A stretch of 64,000 bases of DNA. It comes from Diploscapter coronatus (taxonomy: Eukaryota; Nematoda; Chromadorea; Rhabditida; Rhabditidae). The stretch's first letter is position 1, and the number at the start of each line of letters is the position of its first letter. Shown here piece after piece: positions 19,518 through 30,565 of the stretch. The DNA is taken from positions 42,927,201 through 42,991,200 of the forward strand of contig OZ038422.1 of the NCBI GenBank assembly GCA_964036155.1, in the 5' to 3' direction. Below the pieces are notes generated by a model, which was not told the origin of the DNA, ran no database searches, and was given only the letters and a program-made list of their open reading frames with translations. The translations under genes were made by a program, and so were the position numbers.

Positions 19518-19980
19518 CCTCAAATCAAGCAATGAATGGGCCACGTAAACGAGAATTGATCGAACGAAATGCAGATTTTAATCAGAAAATATGAAACACG
19601 ACTGAAGCTGGAGAACGTGGATTTTGAAGAACGCAATTTGCAAAGGACACTGTAAAATGGTTGGCAAGTGGAGATCAGAGCTGGGAAATTTGCGGGTGAG
19701 AAAAGGTATCTCTTTCTCTTCTCCACGAGCACATCCCTTTTTCTTCTCTTCTTTCCGTTTCCGCACTTCCCGGAAATTATACGGACGAGAAAGGAGAAAG
19801 AAAGAAAGCACGAGTGGAACAGAGAAAGAGAGGTACTCTACTCTCTCATCCGGAAATTTTCATCCAACCCTGGTGGAAATTCAAATGAATTTCTCGTCTT
19901 TCACCTGTTCATTTTCCATTTCCTTCGATTTTTATTTTTCTTTATCGTGCAATCTTCAAGATTATCGTCCGAATTCAGGT
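19518..19980. promoter_or_regulatory. Divergent promoter region, TMEM87 / F-box 1
   Basis: Separates the TMEM87 start (minus strand) from the F-box 1 start (plus strand). It is rich in TTTC/TCTTC blocks and ends in GAATTCAG at 19971-19978, directly before the F-box ATG, which looks like a 3' splice site with no upstream coding exon. The plus-strand open frame that runs through it in frame with the F-box exon is low-complexity and not believed. Confidence 0.45.
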
Positions 19981-22212
19981 ATGATCGATAGCCTCCCAAC
20001 AGAGTTAGTCCTGCTGAGCTGTCAGTATCTGTCCAATGAAGAGGTCGAGACTCTGGCCTGGACGAGCAGGCGATTCATGCAGATTGTAATCCGGAATCTG
20101 CCCACTGCACTCCAACCCAGGATGCCCATAGACATGCTCACGATCAGTCCCTTTCCGGTAGTTCATGTGAGTCGTTTTGAATCGAAGTGCTCGATTAAAA
20201 ATCTCTAATTTCGAATCTGACTTCGATTTCAACTTGGTAATTAATCCGAATTCAATATGGAAATTTGGCAATTCAAATCAAATTTGACTTGATTTCAAGT
20301 CGAAAATTTTTCAGAATTCAAGTTGACATTATTATCGCTATTTTCAACTTTTCCTATGACTCTTATCCTCTTTTCCGTTCAGGGCGAAGACTTATTCGCG
20401 CTGACAGTGAATTGCAAGTTCAAGGAAGGAGCGGACAATAATGATTTCATCGTGTCTGCCTACATTCGGAAGGCTCAAGAACGACAGCAATTTGCAGAGG
20501 ATGACCGGATCAATCTTGAACTCTTTCTCAGGTGGTATCAATTTTGTAAGTCATTTTCAAAACATGTTCATGTTAGAATCAGATTTGCCACGCAGTTCTT
20601 AGCTCTGCAAACCGCACGAAATTGTCCATTCGTAAGAAAAAATAAAATTTTCCCTTCTTGCCTCCTTTTCGAATAGACGACTAGTTTTACCTGTTATTCT
20701 TAGCGCGACGAATCGCTTTGCAAATCCGCTCGAGAATATGTTTTGAATAAAGAAAGTTAGGAAGTTACGATAATCACTTTCCTAATAAATAAGGCAAGAA
20801 TGCAAAATCAAGAAAATACATTTCAAATGGCGAAATATTAAGGAAAGTGCAAATTTTATTCACTTGTTCTACACTTTTTTAATGCTTCAGCAAGATAAAA
20901 CATAACCTGAATAGTTGTTTTATCTCTATTGCTCAAGACTCTATCTTCATACTTTACTCCTAGCTTGAGACGTTGACGATTTTAGGTCGTAGAAAATTGA
21001 AGAAGAATATTCCATTCGATCAATGCGTGCAGTGGGAGGAGTTCTACATGTCGAATATGAAAGAACTCAACAAAACTGAGCCTTTTAACAAAGCCGTTCC
21101 GCTCAGTCAGCAACTCGTTGTCAGATTCAACGTCAAGCTCTTTTCTATTGTAAGTTCTTGAATATTATTCTACAAAATTCTCAAGAATAGTTACTCGTTT
21201 TTAAGCCTTTCGGGAATCCCAAGCCAAAGAAAAATAGAATTTTATAGATCAATCTTATTTATCTCTACCAAAATCGAATGAAAGTTCCGTATTCGAATAA
21301 AATTAAGCAGAATTCGTTTTCCCCCACCTGGGCTCTTAAAGAAGGGATTTGCCAGAAATGAACGGTGCCAAAATTGAAACGAATTTTGATTTCAAACTTT
21401 TAAATTTAGACTTTTCGCACTTCTGATCCCTACTTTTTATAAAGAATTTTTAGACTCGATGCACGACTAAGCAGTTCTGGCAAGTGATGGAGGCTCTCGG
21501 ATCGACCAGAGGCACATTCAGATCCTTCGGAATCCAAAGCAGACACATGCACTTCGACATGCCCGATATGACTCGCTGTGAAAATTCCAGCTTCCTAAGG
21601 ATTCATCGTATGCTATAGAACATTAGAGCATTTCTCGAACTTTCACAGTAGTCATATTTCAGCTCCATATTTGATGGAAATTCCAGCTCCAGTTTGCACA
21701 ATAGCCACTCTGTCGATTCCCCTCTTTGAAAATACCGTAATCAATTTGATGTTATTATCAGATCTGATGGAAACCTTCCAATAAGGAAGATTTCTTGAGA
21801 CCAAAGCTGTCACAGATAAAAAAATAAGCGAGAAAATGTTGAAGTCAAAATCGAGGTTTTCCACCCATCTAATAAATATCTCAAAATTATTCAGCTGTGC
21901 TGCTTCAACAATGTGAGTGCGAGTGAATTCGAGAGGCTGCCATTCGTTTGTGCGAGGCGAGTGCAAATCGACGGAGGGTTCGGCTCGATTCGACAATTCT
22001 TCGAGAATTTCTTCATCGCGGCTCCAGTCGTTCAGGAATGGAAGTTCTGTCTGATAGAGAATTCGGACCGGTTCTTTGGTTGGGATATCCTCGAGACCAT
22101 TCTCAACTCTGTGTATCCCGACATCCAATACGACATAATCAACGCTTCCAGTCATATCCGACGGTACACATTTTATTTATTCAGCTCATTGCTGACAGTT
22201 ACTAATAACTAA
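19981..22212 (+). CDS. F-box protein 1
   Basis: Likely substrate-recognition subunit of an SCF ubiquitin ligase. Exons 19981-20166, 20383-20545, 20986-21149, 21454-21607, 21663-21736 and 21895-22212 close to 352 residues. The N-terminus (SLPTELVLLSCQYLSNEEV, then LAWTSRRF) is an F-box: an LPxEL start, a YL..EE turn and a W-x-S-x-R-F end. The remaining roughly 300 residues show no recognised repeat such as LRR or WD40. The gene at 25447 is a paralogue: F-box, shared exon phases, an identical 154-nt exon 4, and matching positions such as KQFW/DQFW. The start was placed at the first ATG after a TTCAG, because the upstream in-frame extension is pyrimidine-rich and low-complexity. Confidence 0.8.
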
Positions 22213-22422
22213 AATTGATGAAAGGACGAAATGATAGAACCCAGTAGTTAGATATAGGACAAAGGAAGGAAGGAGTAAAAAGAGAACGCTAGAGAGAAAG
22301 GTTCTGTCTTTCTGTCGCCTCCTGTATTTGTCGGCGGCTAGAGAAGGTAGAAAGTGAAATAAGAAAAAGCAGTCGACAAATATAGTAGATCTCATTCTGG
22401 CATTCCGCTAAGTTTCACCATA

Positions 22423-22585
22423 TACAGTGGCGACCGGGAGTTCTGTTTTGTATAATTACAATTATGAGTTCCGTTTACGAGGTAAAATTGTCGTGAACCA
22501 ATTTGTATGAAACTTGGCAGGTATTCGCCATTTACCGAGACGAGTATGTGCTAAATTTCATTTAAATTGGTCAAAGAATGTTGGA
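22423..22585 (+). mobile_element. Tc1/mariner-like terminal repeat relic
   Basis: TACAGTGGCGACCGGGAGTT directly after TA is the kind of terminus found on Tc1/mariner transposons (TA target, CAGTGGCG start). It is followed by the strand typical of such repeats (GAAACTTGGCAGGTATTCGCC). I found no matching right end or transposase, so this is a solo, decayed end. The limit at 22585 is approximate. Confidence 0.5.
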
Positions 22586-23615
22586 CCTTATAGGCTGGGT
22601 TCATAACCATGATTTTTTTTTCAAACTTTTGGCCGCTCCCCAGCAGTTGGCGTTATTGTCTTCATTTTTACTTTTTCAGCTACAAAATCATATCATCTGT
22701 CCGAAAGTGGGATGTCGAAATCAAACATTTCGATTTGAAAATCTCCAAAGAAAATCGGCTTTTCAAGCGAAAATCTGAGCATAATTTTAGAGAAGACTGG
22801 TGCGATTACGGGATGAGTCTAAAGCGAAAATTTTTGTAAATTTGTAAATTTTCTGGTCTTCTCTTTAGTAATTATTATTTTCAGTGTCTAATCTTCTCAT
22901 AAGTTATACTTTGCCAATAGTTTCCAAGCTCTCACGCACCGCTTAGATTTTCTAGAACCTTTCACATATCAATTTCTTTCTAAACCATTAACCATTGTGA
23001 TTCAATGAAAAGGGTATTTAGATCCTACTTGCTATTAGAATTTTATTCGAACTTAGAAATGCTGTCGATTTTTAAAATGTTAAGATTTTGCCAATAAACA
23101 GCTTTTTATAAAGCCAATTTTAGTTTATTTTCATCCTTTGACAAAATAACTTGTCATGAAATGTTCCATATTTTCACGTTTTGCTATTTATCTTTCTTGC
23201 AATTTCAGCAGAATCATGTTAACAAACCTCTCAGCAGAGTTATCGAAATGAAATTATCCACGAATATTGCGAAGATCAACTCATGAAAGCTGGCAAAATT
23301 TCAGTAGGATCGATATATTACAAGGGCGTGAATAGAGATTTAAAATTAGGATTGTGCAAAACCTGGAAACTACAGTTCTTTTGAGGAGCCAGTACCCATA
23401 ACTTTTTTTTTTTTTAAAATCTTTGAATTGAATATCAATTGATTTTTCGCATCTGCCGCCAAGATAGCAATCAGATATGTAGATATTTTGCAATTCCTAT
23501 TCCATCTTCACGATGAAAATTTTCTTCTCTCCTCTCTCTCTCTGCTGTCTATTGTCTATTGTTTACTATTTCTCCTTGTTGTCCAGAGGGTAGGTCATTA
23601 TTGACCAGGTCAGCA

Positions 23616-23632
23616 AGCAGCAGCAGCAGCAG
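23616..23632. repeat. Short AGC/CAG microsatellite
   Basis: About five uninterrupted CAG units upstream of the TMEM272-like gene. Too short to suggest a function. Confidence 0.6.
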
Positions 23633-23746
23633 AAAAACGTTTCTTTCCATTCATTCTTTTTTCTCCAATAACTTTCACTTTTATCATCTCTTCAAGCTTT
23701 ATAGTCATTCCCACAAATTACTTCAATTTATCTCAGCTTTATCAGG

Positions 23747-25021
23747 ATGAAGCTTCAACTTGGACAGCTAAAACCTGACACTACCAGTGAAAACGCTGAA
23801 AGCTGGAAGCCATTCGGTTTGTTTTGAAGGTCCTTCAAGAGCTAATCTAACACTTGTAGAAGAGTTCAAATTGCTGATAAATGATTTACGCCAAATCAAA
23901 TCGCGTAGTGAAGCAGCTAAATGGCTGTTCAAAGTTGACAAATCATACGATATGTTCAACTTCAAGAATAGACCGTGTCTGTGTAAGTTTTTATTCGGAA
24001 AACTGAATAAATTTAACCTAAACTCAGTTTCATTTACTATCGTGATGCTGTGCATTCCTTCTGTAACTGCTATAGTCATTGCATCTATGCATCTGGACAG
24101 TTGTGCATCGAAATCCACTCCGATCTCCTTCATGTCCATTCCGATGTGGCTTCTCATCACTGCAGGAATCGATCTCGTTCACAAGCTGCTTTTTGCAGTC
24201 TATGAATGCTTCATCAAGGTACCATTGTTATCGCGCTTCAAAGTAAAATACTATTGGGTTGAAAGTCTTGCGACATCAATTTATAATTTATCCTACAGAG
24301 CTATGCTAAGCCAATAGGCCTGAAAACTTACATATTCCACATTGTATGCCTTAAATATCTCCAGAGTTTCAACGAAATTCGATCTATTCTGTAAGATCTG
24401 TGATCTTCTCAATGAAGCTCAGGTATGTGAACAAAGCAAGAAAAATATAAATGAAGCTGAAGAAAAATTTCACAACTCTTTCTGACTAAATCGAGTTCAA
24501 TTGACAATCATGGGAATTTAGAAAATACGATGTTGGATATAGTTGCGAATATCTTCAATTTTATTGCTTTGGCTAGCTCTGTGGAAATATAGATATTCAA
24601 TATTGTGAGACTTTTCCCTTAACCCAATATATTCTATTCGAAATTTTGCTTCAGGACAATGAAACGATCGAAGTATTCCGCAGTTTGCCAGTCAGCGTTG
24701 GCACCTTTGAACTGACCTACATGTGGATGATCGTGATCGTGAAAATCGGATGGTATGTCAAACGCTGATTTTTTATTATCTTTACATTCGATTTTCAGGC
24801 TGTGGTTGGGTGCGACGATGATTTATTCAGCGAGTTGGTTCAACCCCATTCCATGTGACTCGATGATTCTTCAGTTCGGTCTTTTCTACGTATTCTTGGA
24901 CTGTCTTGTCGTGGCTACACTTTGCGTCTTCACGATTTTTCTCTCAATTTGGGTCTTGTTCTACTTGGAAAAAGACCAAAATTCTCTTCCTTTCTATGCT
25001 CAAATCGATCAGTTTCTTTAG
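23747..25021 (+). CDS. TMEM272-like four-transmembrane protein
   Basis: Exons 23747-23816, 23860-23982, 24028-24218, 24655-24752 and 24799-25021 close to 234 residues. A hydrophilic N-terminus of about 60 residues is followed by four hydrophobic segments: FTIVMLCIPSVTAIVIA, MWLLITAGIDLVHKLLFAV, MWMIVIVKIGWLWLGATMIY and LQFGLFYVFLDCLVVATLCV. A cysteine sits between segments 1-2 and 3-4. The arrangement, with W-LGA at the start of TM3-4 and C-D before TM4, resembles the TMEM272-like family of uncharacterised small membrane proteins. Function is unknown. The ATG at 23747 follows TATCAGG, again a splice-acceptor-like string. Extra small exons between 24219 and 24654 are possible. The gene sits between two F-box paralogues on the same strand. 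Confidence 0.65.
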
Positions 25022-25446
25022 GAATACAAAAACGCAAACGATAATAAGAGCGTCAAATCGATAATCTAATTCTTTCTACCATTTTTATATAGCTCAGGGA
25101 ATATTCTTGTGAAATATACAAATTTTCGATTCAGTTTGATTTTTCAATTTAAACCAGTCTTTCAGCGTACCTCTCAGTATTTTGAAAATTTTATTGCAAA
25201 ATGCTTCAATAAATTATTTTCATTATCTTAACATGGAGATTAAATTGCTCTTTAGTTTTTTTTTCAAAATATCATTATGAAAATTAAATTACAATGATGT
25301 GCACAACATTTGAGAATGTAATTTACTGATAAGGGAAGCAATAGCTAAACTTAAAAATCGATATCCTTCATCAAACCAGCCAATTCTCTTTTTCTAAAGA
25401 AGAATTCTCATTTCACAATTTAGAAAATAGTATTCTTTCAGCAAAA
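25022..25446. other. Intergenic before F-box 2
   Basis: AT-rich. AATAAA at about 25208 could terminate the TMEM272-like gene. TTCTTTCAG at 25434-25441 lies six bases before the F-box 2 ATG. Nothing else was seen. Confidence 0.45.
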
Positions 25447-26868
25447 ATGATTTCGAAATTACCTGCTGAGTTAATTATAATGTTCTCGCAATATCTTGAC
25501 TTTAATGAAATTACTAACCTCGCCTGGACTAACAAAAGAATTATGCAAATTGTCAGAAGAAATCGAGAAATAGCACTCAAACCGAGGATCAAGTCAATAG
25601 CTATTCTAATTAAACCTTGTTCAACTAGTGAAAATAAGGTAAAAATCCATTTTAACTTTTATTTAGTTATAATCAAATTTTAGAACGAATTCATTGTTGG
25701 CGCCAATATTTCTAGTGAAAAAGTATCGTCATATGTTATTTCTATTAAAACTTGTGCTCGAAGCTATAGTAAAGAAAGAAAGTTAGATAAATTCGACCGA
25801 AGAAATTTTGATTCTTTCATTGAATACTACACTCGAGGTTATTATCAATATATATTTTAGACTAATATTTAGCAGACATGAACTACATTTAGTGCGTCAA
25901 AATGGTGTGCTTACTACGTGGAAAGATTATGCAGTAAATGTTGCAAAAATAGCTGAAGATGAAGATCAAGTACCATCAATCGTGTTGCATCTATTAATTT
26001 CGAGAATGAGCATCGACGAATTGAGTATCGTATGTTTTCAGAAAATTATCATCGGAACCCTCTCTGGTCTTCATAAACTTGCCGCCTGTGAAACAATCAG
26101 ACTAAATAATTTCCTCATTTTTGCAAACTAATATTTTTACTGTTTTAGGAAGGCCTTGATCGAGATCAGTTTTGGATGGTCATTGACGCCTTCGATATTG
26201 CTCGTTCGAGGATAAGTGACATAAAAATTCATTGCCCTAATCTGCTCTTCAGTCCTGATGACTTGTATCGATACAATCAGTCACCGTTTCTTCAAAAGAA
26301 TCGTATTTCCTCCTTCCACTATGACATAAAAGGAATTTTTAGATGTGAGGATATTCGAGCTACAGGCTCCTCCATTCGTAGGCACACTCATTCGAAAGCC
26401 ACAATATCATCTAACAGAATGGAAAATATTCAACTTGAATTATCTTGAATGCACGATGCTTCCCTTTGCGATGGCCCGGAATGTTGCAGTCATAAATGGC
26501 TCTATGAATCTGCGACCATTCATTCGAAATCTGATGACCAGAGCCTGGATATTTCGCAACTGGAGATTCAGTGACATGCAATTGATCGACTGCAACAACA
26601 TGATGAGTTTGCAAGTTATTGAGGATGAACTTCGAAACATGGTATTCGTCAAATACCAAGTAAAAATACAAAACCCGTGGCAGAAATCAGGGTAATATGT
26701 TAAAAATTATTTGCTGAACTTATCCTATCGTTTAGATTTGAAATTCGTCATACGGGTGGAATGTCGTGCTATATTGTCTGTAATCCCATAGCAAATGCGA
26801 AATTCGGAATGACGATCTACTCAGGCGATGTAAAATGGCATTCTCTAAATCATTTACTAGATTTTTAA
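25447..26868 (+). CDS. F-box protein 2 (paralogue of F-box 1)
   Basis: Exons 25447-25638, 25684-25837, 25893-26029, 26149-26302, 26343-26691 and 26736-26868 close to 372 residues. The N-terminal F-box (SKLPAELIIMFSQYLDFNEI, then LAWTNKRIMQI) aligns directly with that of F-box 1 (LPTELVLLSCQYL, LAWTSRRFMQI). Both genes then share QPR/KPR after the box, exon phases, and a 154-nt fourth exon. F-box 1 has an extra intron (21737-21894) in the region corresponding to F-box 2 exon 5. F-box 2 uses more A/T-ending codons than its sister. Beyond the F-box no domain is recognised. A role as an SCF adaptor is inferred from the F-box alone. Confidence 0.8.
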
Positions 26869-27930
26869 CTGTTGTCGAAGATATCAAATTGAATTTTTGC
26901 TAAAAACTTCTCAAACAACAAAAGACAACAATGCTGCTATAAATAAATGAAATGCACGAAAAATTATCATAAAATTATATTGATCATTATTTAATTTATG
27001 TATAACTGCAATGTAAAGATTTTGTTTCTTATTATGTAATAAAATCATTTTCTGAGCATTCGATAATGCTCAGAATGTTTTTTCCTACTTTCAGTTCAAT
27101 AAAATTGAATTTAAAATGATTTTACTGGATAAAAATGTTGTTTGTAGTTTTTAAAATTATTTTTTAATCTTCTCTTGATTAATGCAATTGATTTTTGAAC
27201 GTCGAGCTTTGATGATTTTCAAATATCAAGTTCACTCTCACTCCATCTGTTGCTAATATTCATCTTTATTAGATGAAAACTGAAAACCCACGAGGATCTG
27301 TTGTACAGGACGAAAAATGTGTAAATAAACGAAAACGAGAAGAGAGGAATGTCAATTAGGTCGCACTTGAATTGAAACAGATGGGAATTTTGGAGCTTTG
27401 AGTGGGAATTGGAATGAAAAAGAGAAGATGAAGCAGATTGCTGTATTTTTGGTCGCTTCTCGTATATTCGTTTGAAGATTTTGAAAGAAGCCACCCTCAA
27501 TTGCTGATTGCTGAGCTGCATTTTGAGCAGGTTTGTCCAAAATTTTGATTTTTTGGGGAGAAAAGATTTTTAGTTGAGCAATTTATGGCTTTTTGTAAGC
27601 TTTATCATTTGTAAACTTTATTCAACCACGAAACTAGGTTGGGATAGGATGAGATCGGATAGGTTAAACTGTTCAAACATTGTGCTTGATGAGCTGATAA
27701 TTGGAAAACAACGTAGGGCCTACCCACCCTTGCCCGTTATACGAGTGGGTGAAGCTTACAAAAAGTCCACTTTTATATCATGAAATCGTGAAAGTGAAAA
27801 AAGGAGATCTCAGAAATAATAGAAATGTTAAGTAAGTTGTCAATCCATTACAAATCTTCCCTGTATTTTCAATCTTGGACAAGCCCGATCATTTTAGATT
27901 TGAATCACTATCAGATAGGAAAAGAAGCAA
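26869..27930. other. Intergenic before the globin gene
   Basis: Very AT-rich at 26930-27180, with AATAAA near 27040 that could serve F-box 2. Minus-strand open frames at 27219-27540 have no splice or domain support. A TTTTAG at about 27892-27897, some 33 nt before the globin ATG, is a possible trans-splice or 5' UTR acceptor. Confidence 0.4.
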
Positions 27931-30261
27931 ATGGGATCGACTCAATCAACTGGAGTTTCGAAGAGCAAATCTCCCCATTCGCATTCCCACTCAAATGATT
28001 CGAAAGCTATCCAGAAAAATCATCAAATCGTCAATACTTATCAGGTAAGAATATTCATTGAACTCTTGTATCTGTCGCCAATGTGTCAAGTAGGTAAAGA
28101 AAAAAATTGGTGGCAAATCCAAATAGTATTTTCCCTTCAGAAACAGAGATCAAAATAAATCAAACTCATCAAGGATAAAGAGAATTTTGAGAATAATTTA
28201 CAGAAATTCAATGTCGAATAGGACCGTCTTTATCAAGGATCTGATTTCAGAAAACCATACTTCGAACTGCGTGGAGACACATGTCAATTAGCAATGGACA
28301 GGGGAATTGCGGTGCAACGATCATAAGGAGATTGCTAGCCAGAAGCGAAAGGATTAAGGCAAAATTATAGCATTTTGAGCATCAAATCCGACATGTAACA
28401 TAATAACACAGACATTCATTATCTGCATTTTACTGAATGGCGATCTGTTTATTTTTTCGTAAGGGAAAGGGTCGTCATTTATAAATAATTCGTCCAGCAC
28501 ATAACAAATGCAGTCCGACATTTAGTGTAAAATAGGGATTGTCATTATACGGGTCGTCAGGTTGTCAATTCGTCAAATGTAAACTGCCTGATTGCCAATA
28601 TCAACGCTAAATATTTTACACCTGTAATTGTCAGTCAATATGAATCGCAAGCTTGACTTCTCTATGAAGCTCATATCATTCAGCACGTCTTTGAAACCAA
28701 TCACCTGATTCCTGAAGCTAAACGAAACGAGTCGTTCGGCTTGGAAATGATTAGGCGACATCAATCTCATGTCTTACAATTTTTGGATTACAGTACTTTT
28801 TTTTTTTTTTATAAAGAAAAGTTAGTAACTTACAAAATTTTAGTAATTTCAAATTTGGATAATCCCGAGAAAATATCCGAACTCTGCTATGCAATTGGAC
28901 TGCAGCATAGGAAGTACAAAGCTATTGGACTCAAGGTTAAACATTTCTAACAAATTTCGATGAGATTTGATTTTTAGACGGATTATTGGGATATGCTGGG
29001 GGAAGCGATAACAGAAACGATTCGGGAATATCAGGGCTGGAAAAGACATCGGGAAAGTCTGAGGGCGGCAAATTTGCTCGCTTCTTTTATCATCGACCGA
29101 GTCCGAGCGGGTATTTCGATGTGTTCGAAATAAAAAAGAGGTTCAAAATCTTTGCAGGCTTTATCCACCGCGACTTTCTGAGCTCAGCAACTTCGAGTGC
29201 CGTCTCCACGCCAATCCGAAGTGTGACCCCTTCCAAGGCATTCTCTGCAATTCGCAAGAAAAGCAGCAATTCCCAGTCACTTCTGACTGGAAGTAGCAGC
29301 TTTGAATACTCGTCTGATAAAGACAGTCCTACCCTCGATATGGTTGCAATGAATAATGAGAAATTCGGGTCTACGACCAAAATGGCCGCTAGAAAAGAAT
29401 CGAATGGAATGGAGAAATTGGAGGAAGCAGAAGAAGGAGAAGACAGGAATGGAAATAGTCGAATGAAAACGAATGAGAGTCCGAGAAACAGTGAATCGTC
29501 CATTCAAGGTGAAGAGAAAGCTGCTACAAAACCCGAAGTGAGCCATTCATCTCATTACCTGAAAGTTATCTGCTTGAGAAAATAACCTAGGATTTGTTAG
29601 GAAATCGTAAGCTAATAAAAAATCAATTATGAAAAAACCCATCGAAATCAGGAACTGATAAAATTACGTTTCGTTTTTGTGCGATTTCTAGTTTCCTATA
29701 TTTTGAAACGTTGAAAATTTTCGTTTTAGATTTAGCCTGCAAAAATTACACGAACAAACCAATTTTTCTTCGGAAATTTTACTTTGTTCTCTCTTATTTT
29801 CACGCACTCAAATAGTTGCATGATCTTTAAATTTAGAGCCCACGAAAAAGCGTGATTCCTAGACCGAGACGTGTGCTGCCGCGATTGCCGACCTGTGATG
29901 GAAATTTATGGGCGCGTGTTCCTCGGCTCATCACGCCTGAGCAGAATTCGGGTAAAAACGAAACAAAAACCGTAAAAGAAGAATATGGCTGCAGACAAAA
30001 ATGGCAATATCAGCACAAATACGATTGCGAATTACGAGCTGATGAACACTTCCATGAGTGCATCACTCATTTCCACTGGATCCAATCAGGTTTGAACATG
30101 TTCGAGAAAGGTGTAAAGCAAAAATTTTCTTATAGGTTTCTGGCTGTTTCGGACAGAAAACAAACCATATGAAATCGAAAAACGCGCATCTTCGCAGCAT
30201 GCAGTACAGAAATGCTGCATTCAGCAATAGCCTGGATGTGCCTATCGACGAAAGATATTGA
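27931..30261 (+). CDS. N-myristoylated globin with long Ser-rich tail
   Basis: Heme-binding globin, likely membrane-attached. Exons 27931-28044, 28251-28358, 28684-28792, 28844-28935, 28978-29110, 29158-29537, 29837-29951, 29995-30089 and 30136-30261 close to 423 residues. MGSTQSTG fits the N-myristoylation consensus (Gly2, Ser6). The globin fold spans about 36-186: TILRTAWRH (helix A/B), IKHVFE (C/D), RRHQSHVLQFLD (E), IGLQHRKY (F) and YWDMLGEAI (G/H). His132 is the proximal F8 ligand; His103, 29 residues earlier, fits distal E7. After the globin comes a roughly 237-residue tail rich in Ser, Lys and Glu with no known domain. Myristoylated, membrane-bound globins are known in nematodes. Intron 2 (28359-28683) must be GC-AG to keep the frame. 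Convergent with UBR7. Confidence 0.85.
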
Positions 30262-30565
30262 AGGGGCATTTTGAAAGAGGTTTTCTGTAGATTTCGATAA
30301 TTTGAAAATGGAAATTAGTTGGAGACCAGCTTATTTATACAATTTAATTGCAAGATTATGTCAATATTTTTTCGCTTCCAACATTTCTATCAATCAGATT
30401 TTTCTGATTCTGGCCTTGCTATCTTTACATGAAGCCCTGAGTGAATATTTGAGTTCCAATTTTAAGCTTGTTTGTAAACTGACATATTTCAAAAAGTTGA
30501 TTGAACGTGCAGTTTGGCAAAGTTATGAGTAAATAAAGATAAATTGTCTACCTGTATCTGTTGAT
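30262..30565. other. Convergent intergenic, globin / UBR7
   Basis: 304 bp between two stop codons facing each other. AT-rich, with AATAAA on the plus strand at about 30532. Nothing else was seen. Confidence 0.5.

Larger units (their letters stand above)
22213..23746. other. Intergenic, 1.5 kb, with transposon relic
   Basis: Follows the F-box 1 stop. It contains a Tc1/mariner-like end (22423 onwards), degenerate sequence to about 22850, AT-rich sequence, and a short CAG-type run at 23616-23632. The approach to the next gene (23500-23745) is pyrimidine-rich. No coding exon could be supported. Confidence 0.45.

Noticed and set aside
19624..19980. N-terminal extension of F-box 1 in the same frame
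   Set aside because: The stretch is pyrimidine-rich and low-complexity, and a splice-acceptor-like TTCAG stands directly before the ATG at 19981.
27219..27540. Minus-strand open frame of 100 codons upstream of the globin
   Set aside because: Low-complexity composition with no conserved motif; the region is better read as the globin 5' flank.
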